Shown piece after piece: positions 48,017-56,964 of a stretch of DNA of 64,000 bases. The number at the start of each line of letters is the position of its first letter. The stretch's first letter is position 1. Origin of the DNA: Malania oleifera (Eukaryota; Streptophyta; Magnoliopsida; Santalales; Ximeniaceae). The stretch spans positions 101,122,991 through 101,186,990 of the forward strand of contig NC_080423.1 in assembly GCF_029873635.1 (NCBI RefSeq). Direction: 5' to 3'. The translations under genes were made by a program, and so were the position numbers. Below the pieces are notes generated by a model. The model saw only the letters and a list, made by a program, of their open reading frames with translations, was not told where the DNA came from and did no database searches.

Positions 48017-48300
48017 TACATTCAAAATATGTACTTAATGTGTAATGTACTTGAAATTTGTGAGTTGCCATTACGCTTTTTAGCTTTTGAAATTGGTGAG
48101 TTGTACTCGAGTTCTATTTCGTTCTTCAATTTTGTTATTAATTTATTTCATGGTCAATTGATAAATATAAATTTAAAAAAATTTCGTACAAAAAAGTTAT
48201 ATACAATTATTTTTTATTAAATATGATTATTATTATTATTCATTGCTCTAAAAAAAAAAAACTTTAAAGTATACATGCATAATAATGTACTCTTGCGTCA

Positions 48301-50535
48301 CTAAGTCCCACATGGTCGCGGTCTCCTTTGTCTCGGTGGTTGTTGGCGTCGTTCTTGCGGAGGTTGACGTTGCCTTCTGCGATGTCTAGCTGCCCCTTCC
48401 GCACCATCGTTACCTTCAGCTGTTGGAGGGATGTATTCCTCCAGTCCGGCATCAAGCGACCCCCCATCAATGAAAAGATCAAATGGGATCGGCGATGAGC
48501 TTGGAAATTGATGGTATTGCTGTTGTTCCCGATACATTGGAGGTGGGTCGTTTTGTATGGACTACAGAGCCTCTGGATGGTATGGTGTACTGGTGGATGC
48601 CCCATACTGATGCTAATAACCCCCATATGGCATATGGGAAGAAGAAGCCTCTACGTGCCACATAGAGGTCAGTGCCGGTGTGAACTGCGGTGTTGATGCT
48701 CTCCAATCACTTTCTGTCCATTGGGATGGTTGGGTGGGAGCCCCCCCTCAACTCGAAGACGCCCCCCCCCCCCACGACTCTGGCGAGGTCCACCACGACC
48801 TCTTCTATGCGACGCCTGCTCAGTAGCTGTGACATCATCATCTGATTCAGGACCCTCCGCGTTGGCGTGGCGAGACCTATGAATTGATCGACAAGCTTCC
48901 TCAGCCACAAACCGCATACATGCCTCTGCAATTGGTCTAGAGGGACATGTTGGGACACAATCTGATAAGTGGATGGTCCCCATCATATGTTCCTACAAAA
49001 AAATACGTTAGACACAATACGAATAAGTTAATGATATAAAACCAGTATGTTTTTTACATGTGTTTAGTTATTTTTTTTAAGACCACTGTCATGTGTAAAT
49101 TGGCGGTTCTACTCACGCAGCGAATCGTGATGGATCGGTACCAGTCATTATATCCATCTTCCGCCAATGGAGGTGTATGCTTAGGGAGTGGAAGCTCCCT
49201 AAGTATGTAGATGGTATTGTCCAGCCTGTGTTGCCACATCTGGAGGGTACGCTCGTACTTAGTGCGAAAGTTGATTTGATAACTGCCGCGCTGGTCACAG
49301 TCATGTAGATCCGAATTATGGTTGTCGGGGTCGTAACCTATCTGAGCTGGACGAGGGATTTGCTGCCTTAGCCCGAATTACCGCATTACACGATCCGGCA
49401 AGTGCCACTCCATGATCTGAAAGCAAATCATAGGAGTGCGAACAAGCCAAATTTGTACACCTATAAGGCATATAGGGGGTAGATTCGCGTAGACATCCGC
49501 AGTGTACAACATTCATATAAACTGTTCACATAGAATTTATGTCAGAAAATTACTACGAATAGTAAACGTTCCGAACCCATATTGAACGATTCAAATGAAA
49601 TAAATACGATATTACCTGGTCCTCACGCATCATATCAATGTCATATCGATAGGACCGCAGAGTATGTTGAGGGACATGGGCGGCATGAAATGAAGCTCGC
49701 CATCTAACCGCAAGTGGGAACGAGCCATCATCGACATCAGCAGGAAGATGTGGCATGCCAACTTTAATTGGAGCAAGAAAGGGCATGCGTTCCCATGCCC
49801 AAACCTGCAGGAGGAATATCGCACCTCCAATTGATTGCGTCTGCACACGATCAACTTGGCACATCTCTCTGTACAGCCATGCAAGTGCAGCGCTACCCCA
49901 GCTATACGTCGACGCCCTCTCCAAGTCACTCAACAGAGGGAGGAACATCAACGACGCATAATGTTGCGACTTGTTCACAAATAACAAGCCACATATTAGA
50001 CGTAGTATGTACCCTTGAGCGTATTGCAATACGACCTCCTCAGATGCTTCATCAAGAAGATCAGGTAAGTTCCTGTCCATCCATGTCATAGATAAGGAGG
50101 CGCCGTTTCATCCGCTCCAGCCAGTGTGGGGTTGCATCCGAGTAGGCTTTGACACATCATCTCCCAGTCTTGCTGCATCATGCCTGTAACAGCATCACCA
50201 TTAATAGGTAATCCTGTGATGATTGCAACATCCTACAATGTTATCGTTGCCTAGCCACAAAGAAAATGAAATGTGTGTGTCTCAGGCCTCTAACGCTCCA
50301 ACAATGCACTAATTAAATGATGGTCTAAGCGAATATACCGAATCTGGTACAGTGGATAGAACCCTACTCATTGAATCCACAGAATGCTTCTAGGATGGGC
50401 ATGCCACATGGTTTCTAATGTATGCACACACTGATGCCCTTTAAAGGCGTCAGAATGATCCTCCTCCCATGCCCTATAGGAAGGATGTACAATCCCCAAT
50501 GTCAATATAGATGAATCAGGTGGACCAAACTCCAT
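48301..50535 (-). pseudogene. MULE-1 plant mobile domain (PMD) gene
   Basis: The minus-strand ATG at 50535 opens MEFGPPDSSILTLG, followed by PMD motifs: RPETHTFHF, ATITLQDVAIITGLPINGDAVTG, LRLICGLLF, YSWGSAALAWLYREMCQ, IGGAIFLLQVWAWERMPFLAP and HTLRSYRYDIDMMREDQ. A GT-AG intron (49615-49522) leads to an exon with a TGA at 49513-49515, MICFQIMEWHLPDRVMR and a TAA at 49378-49380. A last exon (about 48993-48303) is Arg/Gln/Pro-rich. PMD proteins (Pfam PF10536; the cellular members MAIL1 and MAIN act in silencing) occur in plant transposons. A frameshift near 50090 and several stops make this copy a pseudogene. Confidence 0.85.
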
Positions 50536-50742
50536 CTCTAAGTGTTAAATATAGTAGGAGTGTGCAAACAAAATAAATATTTTTGACAACGAAACTAATA
50601 CAAATAATGCAACTGTAGAAGTGATAGTAGATGAGAGCAGTTGGAAGATGATATGAATATATAGAAAAAATTCACCAAACCAACTTTTGAAAAGTCGGTT
50701 TGGTCACTTTATAAAAAAAATTGAAATTAAAAAATTTGAACA

Positions 50743-51200
50743 CCAAACCGACTTTCCAAAAGTCGGTTTGGTCTTCTTTTTTTTTTAAAAAAAATAATAA
50801 TCCCGCCCCCCCCCCCCTCTCTCCCTGCCCTGCCGTGCATGCAAAATTTCAACAAAAAAAAAATTCGCCCCCCCCCCCCCCTATCTCCCTGCCCCTCCAC
50901 GCATGCACGCAAGTCCCTCGCGTGTTTTTTTTTTTTTTTTCTTGTCTGACAATCAAAATTCCCTCCCCTCCCATCAAACTCCCTTCCCCCCAGCCCCCCC
51001 CCCCAACCCCCAAAACGTCTCTCCCTGACAGCCTTTCCCCCACCCCTTTATTTTATTTTATTTTAAGTAAAAGCTGCGGCTAGGTTGGAATCAAAACCCC
51101 AACCGACTTTTGGAAAGTCGGTTGGGTATAATTTGGTAAATATAACATATTTTATCTATTTTTGTGTTTTTTATTATTTTTTGTTATTATTTCAGAACTC
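50743..51200 (-). repeat. MULE-1 right terminal inverted repeat
   Basis: The partner of 43536-43921 contains hairpin copies at 50743-50771 and 51098-51126. It has two long C-runs (50807-50817 and 50868-50880), each followed by a CTCCCTGCCC and GCATGC stretch. That C-run block looks like a duplicated unit of about 65 bp, and its complement also occurs at 44620-44815. Confidence 0.75.
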
Positions 51201-51210
51201 CGCACACATG
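51201..51210. other. MULE-1 target-site duplication, right
   Basis: CGCACACATG is identical to 43526-43535. Confidence 0.85.
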
Positions 51211-51600
51211 GTGCACACGCATCCACCGTACGCACATCTTTAATCCCAACAAAATCAAAGTTGCAAATATCTTTCGAATTGAACAATCATCTCGACATCA
51301 TAAACTCATCAAAATCAAAATTAAAATCAAATTCAGATTCAACAATCACCGTGATTATTACTATTGTTGTTATTCTTGTTGGTGGTGATGATAGTGATGT
51401 TGTTGCTGTTTTGTTTTTTTTACATCTTTTCATATTGATCTTTTAGAATATAAGAAGGTCCAAGACATAGAGCTCAAGCATATGAGCTTGAGTCCTAAAT
51501 ATGAGAAGATTGAAGAGTTTTTTCCCGTTTTAACTTTTTTTTAAAAAAATATATTAAATAATACCTCATTCTAGGAAGTATTTCCCAGAATGACTCTGAC
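51211..51600. other. Low-copy-looking flank right of MULE-1
   Basis: This is presumed continuation of the DNA at 42880-43525. It has an A-rich stretch of AAAATCAAAATTAAAATC words and no reading frame with family features. Confidence 0.35.
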
Positions 51601-51603
51601 GTA

Positions 51604-51768
51604 ATCTCGCTAGTCCAAGTAGCGACTTTTAACCAAATCTCGCTACTTTAAGTAGCGATATTTACACGTGTCACTGGGGTTTATTTTTCGTAAAGCACAA
51701 ATCTCGCTACTCCAAGTAGCGAGATTTACCACGTGTCACTGCAGATTATTTTTTGTAAAACACAAATC
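51604..51768. repeat. Tandem 62-64-bp repeats with CTCGCTACT hairpins
   Basis: Three palindromes with arms ATCTCGCTACT and AGTAGCGAGAT occur at about 51603-51626 (imperfect), 51638-51660 and 51701-51725. The second and third are followed by ACACGTGTCACTG or CCACGTGTCACTG and TTTTTCGTAAAGCACAA-like sequence, giving a repeat unit of about 63 bp. The ACGTGT core is itself a G-box-like palindrome. The origin is unknown; it could be the end of a small DNA transposon. Confidence 0.8.
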
Positions 51769-51958
51769 TAATTATGTGTTGTAAAAAAATATTATTTAAT
51801 ATCTATATTTTAAAAAATGATAAAAAAGGAAAAAACTCGGTTCCTTGTGCTGTGGTGTTTTTTGGTTCGTTGAATGGATTGTCTCGGGTGGACAGCCCCA
51901 AAAATGATAAATAAAGATGCAGTCATCGATTCTCCCGAGAGGCCGCGAGTAAATATTG

Positions 51959-52138
51959 ATGACAAAGGACGCATTTTTTATACTAATACTTGTACTTGCT
52001 CCGCTATTCAGCCCAAGCCTGGCTGAGGAAGAGTTACGAGACGTAAAACAAAAAAAAATATGCAGATTGGCCCGTGCATACTATATTGAATATAATGATT
52101 CCATCATTCATGATAAGATCAATAATAAGATAAATAAG
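51959..52138 (+). CDS. Small secreted-protein reading frame, interrupted (hypothetical)
   Basis: The ATG opens a frame with a typical signal peptide: MTKDA, the hydrophobic run FFILILVLAPLFSPSLA, and a predicted cleavage before EEELRD. A Lys/Asn/Ile-rich mature part follows. After 60 codons the frame enters the LTR of copia-5 at 52139; the next 28 codons to the stop at 52225 are LTR sequence. The upstream stretch has a TGATAAATAAAG motif about 50 bases before the ATG and moderate GC. It may be the first exon of a host gene destroyed or altered by the insertion, or a chance frame. I do not recognise the protein. Confidence 0.3.
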
Positions 52139-52349
52139 TGTTGGAATATTGCTTCAAGAATTGAACAGTTGGAACTGAAATCCAAAGCTACGCAAGTTAA
52201 ATTAGAAGAAGAGAAGATTAGCTAATTAGTTAGCCTGATTAGTTAGTTTTCTTTATTCTTGATTCTTGTATTATATAAATACAAACATATACTCTGTATT
52301 TGAAGCAGATAATAGAGAAGAATTTTTCAACTTATGTAAAAACTTCACA
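52139..52349 (+). repeat. Copia-5 5' LTR
   Basis: It has TG and CA ends, 211 bp, and is bordered inside by an exact primer-binding site. The preceding pentamer is ATAAG; the matching right-hand copy is not found because the 3' end is missing. Confidence 0.85.
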
Positions 52350-52630
52350 TGGTATCAGAGCACTTGCTTCCCTTCCGCAATTTTTTTTAATTTTCAAGAA
52401 ACCATGAAAACTCTGTTTTTAGCCACACTGCGCCTCCAAATTCTGAGCAGTACGAATATTCAGAAAAATTCTGACGCTGATCAAGAGAAGCTGATAGATT
52501 AGTATTATGTATCAGCATTATTCTGGTATCAAATTGCAAAGCCTCAAGTGAATTGCTTTTATCTCTGGTCTTTACAAAGAAAAATTCGTTGATCTGCAAA
52601 TTTTTTATATTTCTTCGAGAAATTCCATAT

Positions 52631-55600
52631 ATGACTTCTGCTGATAATTCTACCAGTTCTCAAAATTGTCATCGTATGATCAATCTTTATGATGATTCAT
52701 CTAGTCCATATTACTTACATCCAAGTGATAATCCTGGTGCATTACTGGTTTCTGAAATTTTTAGTGGTGATAATTACATTGCATGGAGTCGGTCAATCAC
52801 CATTGCTCTAACAGTTAAAAATAAGGTAGCATTCATTGATGGCTCGATTCTTGCTCCTTCTATAAATCAGTGTTCTCTCCATACTGCATGGCTGCGTGCA
52901 AACAATCTAGTTCTTTCATGGTTAATGAATTCCATTTCCAAGGAAATAAGAAATAGTATTCTCTATGTTTCATCTGCTGTTGATCTTTGGAATGAGCTGA
53001 AAACAAGATACTTACGAAGTGATGGTCCGAGATTTTTCATCTTGAAAAATCTCTTAGTTCTATTACTCAGGGTTGTTTATCAATTACTGAATATTTTAAT
53101 TCATTCAAATCATTATGGGATGAATATATTAACTACCGACCATTCCCTACATGTAGCTGTGGTAAAATGGCAACTTGTACCTGCAACCTGTTTGATTTTT
53201 TGTTGGTTAGACAGCAATCTGATTATGTGTTGAAATTTTTGATTGGTTTGAATGATTTCTATTCTCCAATTCGAAGTCAATTGCTTATGATTTCGCCATT
53301 ACCAAGTATGGCGAAAGTATTTTCTTTACTACTTCAAGAGGAAAGTCAAAGACAACTAAATAATGTTGTCAGCAGTGAAACTCATGCTTTGATTGCCAAA
53401 CAAAACATTCAGCCATCTGGTTTTTTGAAATTCTCAAAGGATAAACAGAAGAGATTTTCTCTATACTGTACACATTTGTTGATACAATGGGCATACAATA
53501 GAAAAATGTTTTCATCTTCATGGTTTTCCTCCTGGCTGGACTGGACCAAAAGGAAAAAGGAAGCCACCTACTGCACATGCTGCCATGACAACTCCTGAGC
53601 TTTCTCTTCAACAGAGTAATGAGGATCCAAAGTTTTCTTTTACTTCTAAGAAATTCAATAAATTGCTAGCACTTGCAAATTCTACTTCATCTCCAATATC
53701 TCATGAAACATCTTCTCCAGCTGTTAACATTGTTACTTCTCAATTTTCTGGTAACCCTTCAAATTTTTGTTATTTAGTTTCTTCATCTCTGCAGAATGTA
53801 CATTCATGGATTCTAGATACAGGTGCAACAGATCACATGATATGTTCACCTTCATTATATTCTTCTCCACCTACACCAATCAACACTTCCATAAATTTGC
53901 CAAATGGAAACTCTTTTCCAGCTTCACACATTGGCAGTATTTGCATTTCAAATATACTGTCTTCACATAATGTGTTGTGTGTTCCCAGTTTTTCATTCAA
54001 TCTGTTGTCTGTTTCTAAACTAACAAAACAATCTAACATTTGTGTTTCTTTCTGGACGAGTTCAAGCCTTCTACAGGGCCAATTAACAAAGAAGATGATT
54101 GGGACCAATTAACTCATACTGCCTTCTTTAACTCATATTGAGAAACATGGACTGTACCATTTATCTCAAGTTCCTTCAAAGGCTGCTACTCACAATCAAG
54201 CCAAGTTTCATTCTTCATCTTTGGCTTCAACCATTACCCAAAATCAATTAGATACCTGGCACTACAGACTTGGTCATGTTTCCAACTCAAGGTTACCTTA
54301 TCTTAAACAGCTGGAGTCATCCATATCTTTTAATACCACACATGTTTGTGATGTATGTCATTTAGCAAAACAAAGAAAACTCTCATTTCCTGTATCTTAG
54401 TCTAGTTCAAAGAACAAATTTGATTTGATCCATTGTGATATATGCGGACCATTCAATGTTGTTTCCTATTATGGTTTCAAGTATTTTCTTACTATAGTTG
54501 ATGATCATACTCGTTGTACTTGGGTATACATGCTCAAGATAAAATCTGAAGTTTCTTCTATCGTTAAAAATTTTTGCACAATGGTAGTTACCCAATTCAA
54601 TGTTCCTGTTAAAATAGTGAGATCAGATAATGGTCCTGAATTTCTTTTAACTCAATTCTATAATGACCATGGCATTATACATCAAAGATGTTGTGTAGAA
54701 ACTCCACAACAAAATGGTGTTGTGAAAAGAAAACACCAACATTTGTTAAACACTGCCAGGGCCTTATTGTTTCAAGCAAATATGCCTTTACCTTTCTGGA
54801 GTGACTGTGTATTAACTGCAGCTCACATTATAAACAGAATTCTAAGTCGAAGTCTTAACAACCAAACACCATCCGAAATGCTTTTTGATAAACCTCCTAA
54901 TCTTTCTCATCTTAAAGTATTTGGTTGCCTTTGTTTTACATCAACACTTACAACCCATAGACATAAATTTGATCAAAGATGTACCAAATGTTTATTCTTG
55001 GGTTATCCTTCTAACATAAAAGGTTACAAATTAATGGACCTTAATACTAATAAAGTTTTCATCTCAAGAAATGTAGTTTTTTCTGAAAATATTTTTCCTT
55101 TGAAGGTTTTTTCACCTAATCCTAAATCACATTCTTTGTTATTCCCTCCATCAGCTTCTACATCTGATTTTTTTTATTCTTCTAATCAAACTCCTCCATC
55201 CTCTTCACATTCAACCAACAATCATCTAACATCTTTGAACAATGTTCCCATCCCAGATATTATTTCACCACAACTCAGAAAATCTTCAAGAATTACACGA
55301 CGGCCAAGCTATTTGCATGATTTTTACTGTGGTACAGCTTCCAAGGTTTCACTTGCAACTTCTTCATCTGATATTGCTAATTGTTTTTCTAATAAAGGTA
55401 TTCTACATCCCATCTCTGATTATCTTTATGAAAAACAATTATCTCCTTCTCATAAAGCTTTTCTAGTCTCCATTTCAGCTTCTAAAGAACCCAAAACTTA
55501 CAAATTAGCTACTCAAATACCTGAATGGCAAGCTGCAATGCAAAATGAATTAAATGCCTTGGAATTAAATAAAACTTGGGAACTTGTAACTCTTCCTCAA

Positions 55601-55711
55601 CATAAACAGACTATTGGTTGTAAGTGGGTATTTCCAATTAAGTATAAGGCAGATGGAACTATTGAAAGGTACAAAGCTCGATTAGTACCTAAGGTTACAC
55701 TCAACAAGTAG
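52631..55711 (+). pseudogene. Copia-5 gag-protease-integrase polyprotein
   Basis: The ATG at 52631 opens a gag of the NPYYLHPSDNPG type (here SPYYLHPSDNPGALLVSEIFSGDNYIAWSRSITIAL) with the LWNELKTRYLRSDGPR capsid motif. A frameshift near 53040-53170 and another before 53585 split it. The protease has WILDTGATDHM. GAG-pre-integrase has WHYRLGHVS and CDVCHLAKQRK after stops at 54110 and 54398. The integrase core shows all three acidic residues (HCDICGPF, RSDNGPEF, ETPQQNGVVKRKHQ) and the C-terminal LKVFGCLCF. RT begins PEWQAAMQNELNALELNKTWELV and stops at KARLVPK. No catalytic RT box is present. Confidence 0.9.
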
Positions 55712-55828
55712 CCTAATTTTTTTAAAATATCTTTACTCATATTAATATTTAAATTAGAAGGATCCGACAGTTTCATTTATTAAGTCAAATGACAAAAATA
55801 CTTATCATAGATAGTGCTGGATCTTGGT

Positions 55829-55829
55829 G

Positions 55830-55909
<80 letters not shown>
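55829..55909. repeat. (AAT)n microsatellite
   Basis: About 27 trinucleotide units with a single ACA interruption near the right end. Confidence 0.95.
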
Positions 55910-55911
<2 letters not shown>

Positions 55912-56320
55912 TAATGTAATTATTATTTTACAAAAAATTCATTAATATTGTATTGCTGCCCCCTTATGTTTATTGCTGTTCATTCATATCTAAATTCGCG
56001 ACCTGGTCTTAATTAACAACAATTCTGACTTTATATGTAAAATAAGAACCACGAACCAACTGTTGTAGAAATACAAATGGCTCGGTATACAATTTTTAGG
56101 ATTATATTTTATTTGGCAGTTCTAAAGATAAATCATCATATCATACAGCTCTTTTACTGAGTATACATTTCAACCCTATTCAAGTTGAATTGCACCTAAT
56201 TGACTTCTTTCCTTTTTCTTCGGGGGCCCGTTTGGTGTTACTTTCAATATTTTGAAATTAAAAGTAGAAATAAAACCTAAGAAACATACATAGAGAGACT
56301 AAATTATATTTCAAAACGTT
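55910..56320. other. AT-rich spacer
   Basis: No gene is visible. At 56223 the phrase GGGGGCCCGTTTGGTGTTAC resembles the outer end of hAT- or Harbinger-like small elements, but no inverted partner was found nearby. Confidence 0.3.
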
Positions 56321-56680
56321 ACATTCACGAGACTCGTATACATTGAACTTGTCAAAATAGTAACCTAATTTCAGCAGAGTCCTGTTTAAAAATTGAGCAT
56401 ATCCATCCATGCACCTGTGCAAATAAAACATTCTTCCAATACAGTTGATACCACTATGTTCACAACATTACATTCACGAGACTCGTATACATTAAACCTA
56501 TAAAAATAGTATACTAATTTCGACAGAGTCCTGTTTAAAAATTGAGCATATCCATCCACGCACCTGTGCAAATAAAACATTCTTCCAATACAGTTGATAC
56601 CAGTACGTTCACAACATTACATTCACGAGAATCGTATACATTAAACCTATCAAAATAGTACACTAAATTATACCTGCTTT
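56321..56680. repeat. 149-bp tandem repeat, about 2.4 copies
   Basis: The phrase ACATTCACGAGACTCGTATA starts at 56321, 56470 and (with one change) 56619, giving a period of 149 bp. The first two units are almost the same; the third is partial. The units also contain CCATCCATGCACCTGTGC. They are non-coding. The repeat lies just downstream of the MULE-2 PMD gene. Confidence 0.9.
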
Positions 56681-56699
56681 TCACTTTACCTATTGCTGC

Positions 56700-56940
56700 T
56701 CTATAGATTCAGAATTAAGTAAATTACATTATGTACAAATGATACTTCAAACAATTACATTATGTACAAATGATACTCCAAACAAGTTGAAATAAAGGAG
56801 AAATGATATATTCTATACAAATAGATGCTGTACAAATGAAGTCATTAGTAAATACATTATGCCCAAATGAATAATGAATAAATACATTATGTACAAATGA
56901 AGCTGTAAACATATATCTGATGTACAAATCAAATTATGAA
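56700..56940. repeat. Short dispersed ACATTATGTACAAATGA repeats
   Basis: Copies lie at about 56727, 56757, 56852 (variant ACATTATGCCCAAATGA) and 56883, with partial forms between them. They occupy the space between the 149-bp repeat and the PMD gene end. Confidence 0.75.
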
Positions 56941-56964
56941 CTAATTCACAACTGCATATATCGG

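Larger units (their letters stand above)
43536..51200 (+). mobile_element. MULE-1: Mutator-like transposon with transposase and PMD gene
   Basis: A 7665-bp element is bounded by the 10-bp duplication CGCACACATG. The ends are inverted: left GAGTTTTTTACGGAAATAA, right (reverse complement) GAGTTCTGAAATAA, followed on both sides by matching AT-rich sequence, the phrase ATATGTTATATTTACCAAATTATACCCAA and GCCGCA or GCCGCAGCTTTTA. The transposase gene is on plus (45260-48016) and the PMD gene on minus (48301-50535), so they converge. Ten hairpin repeats lie in the subterminal regions and upstream of the transposase. Both genes are disrupted, so the copy is not autonomous. Confidence 0.85.
52139..55711 (+). 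mobile_element. Copia-5 retrotransposon, 3' truncated
   Basis: A 211-bp LTR (52139-52349, TGTTGGAATATT to AAAACTTCACA) is followed directly by the primer-binding site TGGTATCAGAGC (52350-52361). It holds a TATATAAATA box at about 52272. Gag, protease, integrase and the first 60 codons of RT follow, then the sequence changes at about 55711 with no RNase H and no 3' LTR. Short LTRs and this gag type fit a Tork- or Ale-like Copia lineage, unlike the SIRE-like elements to the left. Confidence 0.85.

Noticed and set aside
48029-48220. A short frame after the MULE-1 transposase that might be a C-terminal extension
   Set aside because: It lies beyond the stop at 48014-48016 and is AT-rich with no similarity to the MULE-2 transposase end.
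51604-51768. A CRISPR-like array, because of regularly spaced palindromes
   Set aside because: There are only three units, the spacers are similar to each other, and the context is a plant genome with no Cas genes.
56223-56245. GGGGGCCCGTTTGGTGTTAC as an end of a hAT- or Harbinger-like element
   Set aside because: I could not find an inverted partner or a target duplication on either side.
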